Assembly: GCA_023630585.1 (NCBI GenBank) | Contig: CM042565.1 | Coordinates: 8,501,013-8,565,012, forward strand | DNA: 64,000 nt | Direction of reading: 5' to 3' | DNA from: Cranoglanis bouderius | Taxonomy: Eukaryota > Chordata > Actinopteri > Siluriformes > Cranoglanididae | Shown: piece by piece, positions 1 through 10,614 of the stretch | Layout: each line of letters starts with the position of its first letter | Position numbering within the stretch: position 1 is the stretch's first letter | Translations under genes and position numbers: made by a program | The notes under the pieces: generated by a model | Seen by the model: only the letters and a program-made list of their open reading frames with translations | The model's database searches: none | What the model was told of the DNA's origin: nothing

Positions 1-354
1 AATTCACTCACTCTCACTGGATCCATTTTGTAAGACAAAGCCTTCTGTCTGATCCTTCTGCTCAGACATAGGGTAAGGATCCCTGTACGAAGGATCCATG
101 TTTATTGGACACAACATGAGTAGGAACTTGGTTGAGGGTCCCCTCTGGTAGTCTGAAGTGGGCCTGTCCACGTTGAATATTACACTCTGAAAAGGGTATA
201 TCATCATATTGACCAGTCCTACTCTAACAATAACCTCAATGACCAAAAGGAAATATAAAAAATTCAATCAAATATTACATAAATGGGACCAGCCAATTGT
301 CTCCACAAGGTCCAAACTGACAAAATATTCCACATCAAGATGTAAAAACATGCC

Positions 355-390
<36 letters not shown>

Positions 391-1610
391 AACACACACA
401 AACACAAACACACACAATCACAAACAATGGAAATCCCCAACCCCTGGAACAATCGAAGAAAATGGCCACAAAAAAAAAAAAACATCTTCCAGGAGATCCC
501 ACTGCAATGTTCTCAAACTTGATTTTCTGAACGATATCTGTTTAGGGACTAATGATTCAACAGGAATGCAGACAGCTACAAACACATACTCATTCACACA
601 ATGTTTTAAAATCCTTTGCCAAATGGAATAAACAGCTTATTGGCAACTCCATCAAGCTGTCATGCTCAATGATATACATTTAGGAACACACAAATAGACA
701 GATGCAGACTGTCCTGAAGCTTTCTCAAATCGACCTGAAGTGGCCTGTTAACACAGGTCCAGATGATTTAACAAGGCCAGTTTACTACCTCATTGAGAAA
801 TGGGCCAACAGAGCCCTGATTGCCTTTACACACACTTGACACACACTTCATGCTCAAACATATAATCTTGTCCGCCCAAGTGTTTTAGCACGTCACTGCA
901 GTTGTGGAGCATGTGGGGCCAACATCATCTCAGCCCGAGGGATGCCAAGACAAATATGAAATGCTAAAAAGGGTCAACGTATTTTTGCCTGCTTCTAGAT
1001 TATCTGAAATTTGATTGAATTATCTGAAATTCTTCTTCATCATCTTCTTCTTCTTCTCCTTCTTTTTCTTCTTCTTCTTCTACTTCCAATTTCCAAGGGG
1101 CTGGGCCTTTCTAAACTACCGTGCTGTGGTTCATGGTTCTCCCTGACATTCAAGCATTTGCCAGGTGCAGCTGGTGCAGAATCGACATCTGAAGTCCTTG
1201 GCTGGCCACTCTGTGACGCAAAGACTACAATCTTGTGCATTTTATAACTAATAAATTGTCCACAGTTTATATACAAAGTAAAAGACAAAATAAATTAAAC
1301 TGACTGCTTCTTGTCATCAGGTACTTCTCATAGTGTATCCGGAAGAAAGCTTCTCTCCTGACGAGCCAACAAATAGCAAACCTTCATTTAATCTCCATAG
1401 CAAGGGTGTTAGTTAAAGTCTTTCAGTTCTTCACCATTACCTTGACTGCATAATATGTCATATAGTCTGGTAAAGGTTTTATTGTTCAGGGCTTTAAGTA
1501 TGTAACAGTAGTTCAGTGTTCTTTTAGTGTCTAAACTTGTTCATTTCAGTAAGTATCTTACATAAAGACTGTTTTATTAAATGTTGATATCAAGGTGAAT
1601 ATAAAAATTA
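1..1610. other. Gene-free AT-rich stretch with two microsatellites
   Basis: No open frame here resembles a known protein. A CA-rich microsatellite runs from about 353 to 416 and a TTC/CTT tract from about 1034 to 1083. Frames crossing these tracts are low-complexity translations. The remainder is unremarkable AT-rich sequence. Confidence 0.6.
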
Positions 1611-2698
1611 TACTCACTGTCCACTTTATAGGAACACCTGTATACCTGCTCATTATGCAGATATCCAATCAGCCAATCATGTGGCAGTAGCACAATGCAT
1701 AAAATCATGCAGATACAGGTCAAGCACTTAGGTTAATGTTCATATCAAACATCAGACTAGGGGAAAAAGTGTTATCTCTGTGACTTTAACTGTGGCATAG
1801 TTGTTGGTGTCAGAAAGGTTGGTTTGAGTATTTCAGAAACTGCTGATCTCCGGGATTTTCACACACAATAGTCTGTAGAGTTTACACAGAACCAATAACA
1901 AAAATGTTGCAAAAAGAAAAACAGTGAGTGAGTGACAGTTCTGAAATGCCTTGTTGATAAGAGAGGTCAGAGGAAAATGGCCAGATTGGTGCGAGCTGCC
2001 AGGAAGGATATATAATCAGTCTTTACAACCATGGTGAGTAGGACAGCATCTCCGCATACACAAAACATTGACCTTCAGGTGGATGGGCATACTCAGCAAA
2101 AGACCACATTGGGTTCCATTCCTGTCAGCCAAGTACAAGAATCTGAGGCTACCATGGGCACAGGCTCACCCAAATTGGACAGTTGAAGAAAAAAAAAAAA
2201 ACAATACCTGGTCTTCTTCCAGTCTAGACCCTGGTGTGGTCTTCTGCTGTTGTAGCACATCCACCTCAAGGATTGATGTGTTGTGCATTCTGAGCTGCTC
2301 ACCATGGTTGTAAAGAGTGCTTATTTGAGTTACTATAGACTTCCTGCCAGTTCAGACCAGTCTGGTCATTCTCCTCTGATCTCTCTCATCAACAAGGTGT
2401 TTCAGCCTGCAGACCATCTACACACAGGATGTTTTTTTTTGTTTTTCGCACTATTCTGTGTAAACTCTTGAGACTTGAAATTCCCAAGAAATCATTAGTT
2501 TCTGAAATACTCAAACAAACCCATCTTAACCGTGCCATGGTTGAAGTCACAGAGATCACGCTTTTTCCCCATTCTGATGTTTGATGTGAACATTAACTGA
2601 AGCTCTTGACCTGTATCTGCATGACTGGCTGATTGGATAACTGCATAAATGAGCAGAGATGTTCTGAGATGTTCCTATTAAAGTGAACGGTGAGTGTA
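1611..2698. mobile_element. Tc1-like foldback: two inverted 5' halves of one element
   Basis: The left end reads tactcactgtccacttta and the right end is its inverted counterpart (ending ggtgagtgta). The two arms, about 1611-2190 and 2200-2698, match each other in inverted orientation along nearly their whole length, with shared blocks such as the region around tttgagtatttcagaaact, the Tc1 helix-turn-helix coding part and a tttacaaccatggtgag segment. The centre is an A-rich joint near 2190-2205. Both arms therefore derive from the 5' part of one Tc1 family and no DDE catalytic part is present. The same family recurs as an internally deleted copy at 37031-37652 and as a 3' half at about 19118-19625. 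Confidence 0.75.
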
Positions 2699-3484
2699 TA
2701 ACATTTTGAAACATTTTGAATCACATTAACACATAATGGTCATTTGAGGTCATTTGACAAAGCTTGCCAAGTGTGGGTTAATTTGGAAAAGTCAAGCAAA
2801 GTTGATGTTTTTTCAATACCAGTCAGTGTTGAGATATTAGATGGGAGGCTAAAATCTACTATCTATCAATAACTCGGCAATGGAACTATTAAGTTTGAGC
2901 AATGCATTATAGCATGATGTAAACGATGTGAGGCAAAGTATCACACACACACTTAAGGAAAGATAGACAGGTGTTTCAAAGTATTGTTCAAAGCTGTTTT
3001 GGAAGTTTCCTGTTTGTAATGCCCAACTTGGTACATGCTGTGTTTCCTCCGAATACCAGACAAGATAAAGAGAAAAGTCATTTAATTCAAACCACTTAAT
3101 GTACAGTTCTGTCATCTGTCCTTTTGAGTAATTTGTACTTTGATTGGACAATGTGTGTTTGAGTCTACATTTTGTTTCTCCTCCAAAGGCATTTTGGGGA
3201 AAAAGGGTATGATACCATAAATGACCCACTCCGTTCACATCCATTACCCATTCATTACATTTCGTGTGTGCCTTCTCAGTCACTACTGATGACGTGTTAT
3301 GGATGTGTAAGTGAAGTGGGCTGAAAAATATTAGCTCAAGCAAAGATCAAATTACATTACTGTCACTGATAGGCTGAATGAATCTACAACTTGGACTAGA
3401 ATGAATTCAGCCCCAGTGTTCTTTTTCATGCTAGTTTGTGTTTCTTTCTGTGTTTCTATCTGTGTATCTATCTTTATGACCATT
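2699..3484. other. Intergenic stretch, no supported gene
   Basis: The only notable feature is a 164-codon minus-strand open frame at 2849-3343. It has no motif I recognise and no flanking promoter or poly(A) evidence, so it is not called as a gene. Confidence 0.45.
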
Positions 3485-3700
3485 GGTGGTGTTGATGCAC
3501 TTGGTTCCACAAAAGTCCAAAATAATCAACCTTGAGACATTTGTTAACAGCAAATAATCTGATGCGGAAGCCAAAAATGAAACCTTATACTGATGTCTTT
3601 ATATCTATGATAGACAAGGGGCTTAGCCCTGCTAGTCCATTTATAACAGCTGCCTGTGTCATAACAAACTTATGTCATCACAAATCTATCTCACTTTACT
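3485..3700 (+). repeat. Dispersed repeat, partner of an inverted copy at about 57600-57880
   Basis: Blocks such as gacatttgttaacagcaaat and gcttagccctgctagtccat recur in reverse complement near 57780-57830 and 57680-57720. The order of blocks is the same, including the gtgcacttggtt-type end at about 3495 and 57845. No coding capacity is seen. It is an unclassified interspersed repeat. Confidence 0.65.
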
Positions 3701-4577
3701 TGAGTGTTCTGCCAGCTTGATGTCAACATTGACTAAATCAATCTTTATGACAGCTGATGCCTATTGGAATGTATATAGGTTTATGAATGTTTATGTAAGT
3801 TTGTGTAATGTTGTCATGAACAGCTTGTACAGGTGACATATAACATTATAAACATTACATTTAAGTAAAGTGGTATCACAGTATCCTGCTTTAGTTTAGT
3901 TTGGAGTTTGTCTGCAACCTCGCATCCCAAAACCAGCTACTGACCCAAGTGCAAAGGGTCAAAGGCCCAAAACCAGCTCCAGAACATTCTTAGCCTGGGA
4001 CACCAACATTAACTGGCTGGGCTCCTTTAAAGGTCATTTAAAGCCACAGCCATGCTAACTATACTCACCATCCATTGCCATTCTAAACCACAAACACATA
4101 AACAGCCCAGCGTTGGTGAAAAAAAACACTAAAATTATTAGCAGTGCTGACATCATAATTAAGAATAGTGTCGTGGTGGACTGCCACACACCTTCTGGTT
4201 TCAGCTCACACACATCCTTTTCTGTGCATGTCAAAGAGACAGGAGGTTATTTTATATAAAGTAACACCACACAGACATACTAATGAGTTATTGAACATTA
4301 ATCTTTCAGGATTTCTAAATAATAGGCATATATAGCATGCCACCATAAACTGTCTTGTCAGCGGGGTTGCCGAGGTAACAGTTTTTACACAAAATTGGGT
4401 TAGTTTTGGAACAAAGTTACAGCTGGAAAAAAGCAAAAGAAAAATAATAAAAGAAAATAAAGAAAATTGGGAAATCAGGAGGACACAAGGAATAATAAGG
4501 ATATTCATTTTCAAGTAGTTTTCAAGGTGACTAAAATAATTACTTATGGGGGTTTTCCAACCAGAACAAACATTAAG
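3701..4577. other. Intergenic AT-rich stretch
   Basis: I see no gene or RNA. Short open frames at 4206-4514 and 4467-4697 lack recognisable motifs; the latter runs into the transposon end at 4612. Confidence 0.5.
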
Positions 4578-5563
4578 TATATTGTGACTGTTCTGTCATA
4601 TACTATATATACAGGTGCATCTGAAAAAATTAGAATATCGTGGAAAAGTTCGTTTTTTTCCTGTAATTTAATTCAAAATGTGGAACATATATTCTAGATT
4701 CATTATACATAAAGTTAAATATTTCAAGCCTTTTTTGTTTTAATCTTGATGATTACGGCTTACAGCTCATGGAAATGAGATACTGGGGAAAAAAAATCCA
4801 GCATCTCAAAAATATTAGAATAAAGAATTTATAATACAGCAATGTCGAGTTGAGAAGAGCTCTAATCAGCTAATTAACTCAAAACACCTTTTTTTACTCA
4901 AAACACTGTTGCTCAGTGGTCCAAAGTCCTCTTTTCAGATGAAAGTAAATTTTGCATTTCATTTGGAAATCAAGGTCCCAGAGTCTGGAGGAAGAGTGGA
5001 GAGGAAGTTGCTTGAAGTCCAGGTGAAGTTTCCACAGTCAGTGATGATTTGGGGTGCCATGTCATCTGCTGGTGTTGGTCCACTGTGTTTTCTCAAGTCG
5101 AGAGTCAATGCAGCCGTCTACCAGGAGATTTTAGAGCACTTCATGCTTCTATCTGCTGACAAGCTTTATGGAGATGCTGGTTTCCTTATCCAGCAGGACT
5201 TGGTACCTACACACACTGCCAAAACTACTAGTAACTGGTTTGCTGACCATGGTATTACTGTGCTTGATTGGCCAAGTATTGAGTGCATAAATTATCATAC
5301 TTTTCAGAAGGTCGATATTTCTATATTATAAATTGTTTATTCTAATATTTTGAGATGCTGGAGTTTTGATTTCCATGAGCTATGAGCCATGATCATCAAG
5401 ATTAAAACAAAAAGACTTGCAATATTTCACTTTATGTGTAATGAATCTAGAATATATGAAAGTTCCACTTTTTGAATTAAATTATTGGAAAAAATTAACT
5501 TTTCCACGATATTCTAATTTTTTTTAATGCATCTGTATATTGTTACTGTTCTGTCATATACCA
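4578..5563. repeat. Flanking 28-bp direct repeats around the 4612-5535 transposon
   Basis: Positions 4578-4605 and 5536-5563 are nearly identical (2 differences by hand count) and share gactgttctgtcatatac or a near match. A Tc1 insertion normally duplicates only TA, so these repeats need another explanation. Confidence 0.7.
4612..5535 (+). mobile_element. Tc1/mariner-like remnant with partial transposase
   Basis: The ends are caggtgcatctgaaaaaatt at 4612 and its inverted counterpart finishing aatgcatctg at 5535, each next to TA. Subterminal sequences near 4680-4780 and 5380-5470 are also inverted copies. The open frame at 4909-5331 is the middle of a Tc1-type DDE transposase: it has the MIWGAMSS block and a D-x-x-PTHTAK version of the second-aspartate motif. 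The frame around the first aspartate (about 4935) is shifted, the N-terminal DNA-binding part is absent and the last glutamate block is lost, so the copy is inactive. A truncated relative lies at 14583-14760. Confidence 0.8.
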
Positions 5564-5680
5564 TCAATGGCTAGTTTCAAGTTTTTTTGTTTTTGGTTTT
5601 TTTTTTGGTTTTTGAGATGCATTTGTGCTGGAAATTTTGCTCACACCTGGCAAAGCTGCTTGTTATAAGTTATAGGTTCC

Positions 5681-6002
5681 TGTAAAAGATTTAAAGGTCG
5701 GGCAAGGAGGAAACAGAGGGGAGGCAGGCTTAATCCAACTCACACACCTTATTTTTTCTTTTCTTCCGATTTGTTTTATTTTCACTATTTCACACACACG
5801 CACGCACACATGTGACTCTGTGCCGGCGTCTCTTTCTCTCTCTCGAGGCGCATGTCTCTCCTCCTTTTATCTTCTTCCCCTCACTGCAACACAGAACAAT
5901 CATTAGTCTCACTTCCTACAGGTATGCAAACCTTACCACTCGCTTTCTCCGGCTCCGCCCTCCATTCACAAACTGGCACTCGGCCACGCCCCCGCCTCCA
6001 CA
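5681..6002 (-). repeat. Left LTR (3' LTR of the minus-strand element)
   Basis: It runs from tgtaaaagatttaaagg to cgcctccaca on the plus strand, so it starts TG and ends CA in either reading. It matches 10284-10609 throughout, with scattered substitutions and two short length differences. On the element strand, the sequence just inside it (6003-6025) is G-rich and purine-biased, as expected of a polypurine tract. Confidence 0.93.
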
Positions 6003-6079
6003 TACCCTCACCGCCCGACTCAGGCCGGGGAGCCATCCGGCCTGCCGCCGACTCCCCCCCCCCTTGCCGAGAGAGGAAG

Positions 6080-7537
6080 TCCGCCACAGCCATCGGCGCC
6101 CCCGGTCTGTGGATCACCTCGAACTTAAAAGGCTGGAGTGCCAGGTACCAACGAGTGATCTGCACATTGGCATCTTTCATGTGGTGGAGCCACTGGAGCG
6201 GGGTGTGGTCCGAACAGAGGGTGAAGGCCCGCCCCAGCAGATAGTAGCGGAGGGTGAGGATCGCCCACTTGATGGCCGGGCACTCTTTCTCGATTGTGCT
6301 GTACTTTGTCTCTCATACCATGAGCTTGCGGCTGATGTACAGCACGGGGCGCTCCACCCCCTCCACCACTTGGGACAGCACAGCCCCCAGCCCCCTGTCT
6401 GACGCATCCGTCTGCAAAACAAAAGGGAGAGAGAAGTCAGGAGAATGTAAAAGTGGTCCGCCACACAGTGCAGATTTTACCTGAGTGAAAGCCTGTTGGC
6501 ACGGCTCCGTCCATTGGACTGGGTCTGGTGCCCCCTTTTTAGTGAGATCAGTCAGCGGGCTGGTGACGTCCGAATAATTAGGCACGAACCTACAATAATA
6601 GCCAGCCAACCCCAGGAACCATCTCACGTCCTTTTTGGTCTTGGGCCTTGGGCAGGTCGCAATCGCTGCTGTCTTATCAATTTGGGGACGCACCTGTCCA
6701 TGGCCCAAGTGGAAGCCCAGATACCGTACTTCCACCCGTCCAATTGCGCACTTCTTTGGGTTGGCCGTGAGTCCCGCCTGCCTCAGCGACCTCAGCACCA
6801 CTCTTAAGTGCTGCATGTGCTGCTGCCAGTCATTACTGTTTATAATAATATCGTCTAAATAGGCAGCGGCATATGCAGTGTGTGGTCCATGACTATGCAG
6901 AATATTTGGTCCATGAGCTGCTGGAACATCGCGGGAGCCCCGAACAGCCCAAAAGGAAGGGTCACGAATTGGTGTAAGCCAAACGGGGTGGAAAAGGCCG
7001 TTTTTTCCCAGGACACTGGAGTCAAGGGGATCTGCCAATATCCCTTTGTCAAATCCAGTGTCGAATAAAAGCGAGCCGCGCCCAATCGATCAAGCAGTTC
7101 GTCAATGCAAGGCATTGGATATGCGTCGAATTTAGACACCGCGTTGACTTTTCTAAAGTCCACACAAAACCGGACCGTCCCGTCGGCCTTGGGGACCAAG
7201 ACCACTGGGCTGCTCCAGTCACTGTGGGACTCCTCGATTACTCCCATTTTGAGCATGGCCTTAAGTTCATCCCGGACAACATTTTTTTGTGTTCGGGCAG
7301 CCGATAGGGGAGGCTGCGAACCACCACCCCTGGGGCTGTCTCAATGTGGTGCTCTATGAGATTAGTGCGGACGGGGAGAGGCGAGAACATGTCAGAAAAC
7401 TCTGCTTGTAGGTTTTTAATGTCTGTAATTTGGGCTGGGGAGAGGTGGTCCCCACACGGAACCGGAGGGGATTGATTCACCAATTTTAAGTCTACCTCTG
7501 GTCCTAGCTCCTCCCTTTCAGGAACTACCATCGCCAA
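6080..7537 (-). pseudogene. pol: Reverse transcriptase and RNase H of the LTR element, frameshifted
   Basis: The RT begins near 7537, continues in a second frame from about 7256 (DWSSPVVLVPKADGTVRFCVDFR, STLDLTKGYWQI) and in a third from about 6880. The active-site motif YLDD lies at 6849-6860. At least two frameshifts are therefore needed. RNase H follows (LQTDASDRGLGAVLSQ near 6390-6440) and is interrupted by a TGA near 6313. The connection motif HRPGAPMAVADFLSR is read at about 6060-6110, close to the 3' LTR. The coding region ends at or inside that LTR. Confidence 0.9.
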
Positions 7538-7612
7538 CGCTACAGATGCCGTCTCCCTCCACAGTTTTAGCAGGTTGAGATGATAAATCTGCCACGCCCT
7601 GCCTCTATCCGT

Positions 7613-8629
7613 TCACCTTACCTCATAGTCGACATCCACGACTCGCCGTGTGACCTCAAAGGGTCCTTGCCACTTGGCGAGTAATTTGGAGCTCGACGTG
7701 GGTAGTAAAACAAGCACTTTATCTCCCGGCGTGAACTCGCATAGCCGTGCACCCCTGTTATACAGCCAGGATTGACGTTCTTGTGCCTGTAGCGAATTCT
7801 CCTGAGTTATGTGACTTAATGTGTGGAGTTTTGCTCTCAGGTCCAAAACATACTGAATTTCATTCTTGCTGGTTGAAGGCCCCTCCTCCCAATCTTCCCG
7901 TATGATGTCAAGTATGCTGCGTGTCTTGCGTCCATACAATAATTCAAAGGGAGAGAACCCCATGGAGGCTTGTGGGACCTCTCATACTGCAAATAACAGG
8001 GGCTCTAGCCACTTATCCCAATTTCGTGTATCTTCCTGCACAAACTTACGAATAATATTTTTAAGCGTTTGATTAAAGCGCTCCACCAGCCCATACGTTT
8101 GCGGATGATAAACACTGGTGCGAATCGCTTTAATCCCCAACAATTCGTACAGCTCGCGCAGGGTGCGTGACATAAAAGATGTGCCCTGATCAGTTAGGAT
8201 CTCTTTTGGGATCCCAACCCGGGAGATAATGCAGAAGAGTGCATCCGCAACATTCCTCGCGGAGATATTGCGTAGAGGCACCTCTTCCGGGTATCGTGTT
8301 GCGTAATCCACTAATACTAACACAAAGCGACACCCTCGTACGGATCGGTCTAATGGCCCGACGAGGTCCATGCCAATTCGCTCAAAGGGGACCTCAATTA
8401 TCGGGAGTGGGCACAACGGCGCTTTTGGGGTGGCCAGTGGATTCACCAGCTGGCATTCGTGGCACGCCGCGCACCACCGGCGAACGTCGCCGCGAATGCC
8501 CGGCCAATGGAAGCAAGCCAAGAGCCGACCTAATGTTTTCGCCTGCCCTAAGTGCCCCGCCATAGGGTTATAATGAGGGGCCTGGAATAATAATTTCTGA
8601 CGGTTCTTCGGAACCAACAATTGGGTCAC
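7613..8629 (-). pseudogene. int: Integrase of the LTR element, split by a stop
   Basis: The N-terminal zinc-binding part is seen (GHLGQAKTL...CAACHEC). The catalytic core follows with GMDLVGPL (first D), ILTDQGTSF (second D) and HPQTYGLVERFNQ (E), so all three acidic residues are present. A TGA at about 7977-7979 interrupts the frame. It resumes at 7963 with SPFELLYGRKTR and ends in a GPY/F-like module (KWQGPFEVTRRV). Its location upstream of RT is the feature that separates this element from ordinary Ty3/gypsy elements. Confidence 0.9.
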
Positions 8630-8655
8630 ATTTTCTTACGTCTGAGGGTCCTGCG

Positions 8656-9183
8656 TCACTCTATAAATCCTAATCCATCAATTACTCTCACTTGATCAAA
8701 GGCGTGCTTCAGGGTCTCGTCACGTGACTGCTCCAAGGGAAAATCCCTGAGGGGAATCCCTGCTAAGAGGGGGGGAGGGCCACTCCCCCCGCTCTCGTTG
8801 TCATGCTGACATGGAGCTGTCGTCGATGGCCCTGGCACTGCCTCTCCCGCCAAGGCTGCGCACACTCCACACCGCCTCTCCCTAACGCAGGACCCATCCA
8901 CAAACATTTCTCTTGCTAATAATCGAAACCCCTGCCAATTAGTTGCCAAAATTAGTGGATGGGTGAGACGGGGACTAACCGCCACCTCTGCTATATTTTT
9001 TCGCCCCCGAAATTTGATGACGATGGGTACTAGTGGGTACTCATGAACATCCCCGTGCACACACCTCACCTTCACCAAACGTGCATTTTCCAATGCCTCT
9101 CCTTGAACCAAGTCTTGGTGAATTGAGGTCTGATTGCATCCTGAATCCACCAATGCCTGATATGTACCCCCCTGAACACTCAC
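8656..9183 (-). pseudogene. pro: Aspartic protease region of the LTR element
   Basis: The retropepsin signature ALVDSGCNQTSI stands near the start of this frame, with the catalytic aspartate in DSG. The flap and C-terminal part (HPLILATNWQGF) follow. The frame closes just before integrase, where a stop and a shortened junction (about 8630-8656) separate them. The protease would cleave the Gag-Pol precursor. The domain looks intact but is cut off from its neighbours. Confidence 0.85.
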
Positions 9184-9365
9184 CGGAATGCGGTATGTCC
9201 CAGCTCAATCGGGGGGCGGCCTGTGGTGCGTCAGGGAGCTGGACCACTGCTCCGACCTCCATTACGGGGCACTGGTCCTAGAAATGCCCCGGCTCCCCAC
9301 AGTGCCCGCACGTCGGCCCAAGCATCACTCCTGCACCTGTGGCTCGGGATTCACCCACCTGAGGA

Positions 9366-10242
9366 TCAGAGGAGACAGGGCCAGAGAGAGAGGGGGCAGG
9401 TGGGGAAGGGGGATAGGCACGGGTACGGAGCATGGGTCGAGGGAGAAAAGGCCCCCGTCTTCGGGGTATAGGGACAGGGAAGGGGCGAGGAGATGCACAA
9501 GGGCGAGAGAGAGAGAGAGGAAGAAGAAGGATGGGGCTCGCCTACCCCCGGATACGCTGCCAGGTGATCTTCGGCCAGCTGAACCGCCTCATCCAGCGAT
9601 GCGGGCCAATGGCACTGGACCCACTCCGCCGTTCCTGCTGGAAGCCACACCGCGAACTGCTCCAGCACCACCAGGTCAACGATTTCCTCCGCGTCGCATT
9701 CCTCGGCCAACAACCACCTCCGGCAGGTGTCCCGGAGCTGCTGAGCAAAGGCAAACGGGCGGCCGAGCTCAGCGAAGGTCAGCGCTCGAAAGCGCTGACG
9801 GTGCTGCTCTGTGGTTTGACCCACCCATTGCAAAATCGCCCGTTTCAGGTCCGGGTATTCCAGCATGTTAGCGACAGGCAGCTGCTGGGCCACGAGCTGG
9901 GCCTCACAATACAGGAGCGGCACAAGCCCGCTGGCCCTCATGCCAGCCCCAGCGTTCGTACAGCTCCAGGAACGCCTCCGAGTCATCCTGCGGTCCCATC
10001 TTCGTGAGCGCAACGTGGGGCAGAGCAACGGGTGCGGCTGCAGTGGGAGCCGCTGGGGTGGTGGCTGGAATCCCGGCCTGCTGCACCGGGCCCTGGAGCA
10101 CCCGGCGGTCCTTGGCCTGGGCGTCGAGGAGGTCCTTAAACCGCTGCTCCTGGTCATGTTGTAGCTGTAGGAGGGCCTGGTGTTGGGTCTGGTGGACGTT
10201 GGCCATCTGGGTGATGAGGTGGTCTAGCGGTGAGCCTTCCAT
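9366..10242 (-). pseudogene. gag: gag of the LTR element (frameshifted, broken zinc knuckle)
   Basis: The frame opens at the ATG at 10242 (MEGSPLDHL...), soon after the primer site, and codes for a Q-rich coiled N-terminal part until about 9910. The capsid-like part continues in another frame over 9366-10157 (RFRALTFAE, RRWLLAEECDAEEIVDL, SLDEAVQLAEDHLA). At least one frameshift therefore separates the two. Downstream, near 9265-9300, a CCHC knuckle of the form C-x2-C-x4-H-x4-C is visible but is interrupted by a TAG at 9278-9280. Such a gag binds and packages element RNA; this copy is non-functional. Confidence 0.85.
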
Positions 10243-10264
10243 GGCGGCGATTTCCTCTCAAGCT

Positions 10265-10282
10265 TCCCGGGTTTCGGCACCA
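10265..10282 (-). other. Primer-binding site complementary to tRNA-Phe
   Basis: The plus strand reads tcccgggtttcggcacca. This equals the last 15 bases plus CCA of vertebrate cytosolic tRNA-Phe as I remember it. The element strand is therefore complementary over 18 bases and begins with TGG, one base inside the 5' LTR. This fixes the element's orientation independently of the coding frames. Confidence 0.88.
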
Positions 10283-10283
10283 G

Positions 10284-10609
10284 TGTAAAAGATTTAAAGG
10301 TGGGGCAAGGAGGAAACAGAGGGGAGGCCGGCTTAATCCAACTCACACGCTTTATTTTTTCTTTTCTTCCGATTCGTGTTTTATTTTCACTATTTCACAC
10401 ACATGCACGCACACATGTGATTCTGTGCCGGCATCTCTTTCTCTCTCTCTCGAGGCGCGTGTCTCTCCTCCTTTTATCTTCTTCCCTTCACTGCAACACA
10501 GAACAATCATTAGTCTCACATACTACAAGTGTGCAAACCTTACCACTCGCTTTCTCCGGCTCCACCCTCCATTCACAAACTGGCGCTCGGCCACGCCCCC
10601 GCCTCCACA
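10284..10609 (-). repeat. Right LTR (5' LTR of the minus-strand element)
   Basis: It is a 326-bp copy of the left LTR. It is followed outward by gttcc, the target-site duplication, and inward by a primer-binding site one base away. Confidence 0.93.
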
Positions 10610-10614
10610 GTTCC

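Larger units (their letters stand above)
5676..10614 (-). mobile_element. Ty3/gypsy LTR retrotransposon, Gmr1-like gene order, full length but decayed
   Basis: Two LTRs (5681-6002 and 10284-10609) bound an internal region read on the minus strand. The host sequence gttcc is duplicated exactly at 5676-5680 and 10610-10614. In transcriptional order the internal region holds gag, an aspartic protease, integrase, reverse transcriptase and RNase H. The integrase therefore lies upstream of RT, as described for the Gmr1 group of fish and deuterostome Ty3/gypsy elements and unlike the usual RT-RH-IN order. Frameshifts and in-frame stops occur in gag, the zinc knuckle, integrase, RT and RNase H, so this copy cannot make intact proteins. 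The LTRs differ at roughly 5% of positions by hand count. Confidence 0.93.

Noticed and set aside
264..485. CA-repeat translations (THTHTH / VCVCVC), also at 20394, 23648, 24307, 26479 and 40402
   Set aside because: Microsatellites translated in open frames, not proteins. No CRISPR-type spacer structure is present in any of these repeats.
2849..3343. 164-codon minus-strand open frame
   Set aside because: It is long for AT-rich DNA, but has no domain, signal or splice context I recognise and no sign of promoter or poly(A). Chance is the simplest reading.
5812..6402. 196-codon plus-strand frame, and similar plus frames over 9188-10007
   Set aside because: These run antisense through the LTR and pol/gag regions of the minus-strand retroelement and are shadows of its GC-rich coding sequence.
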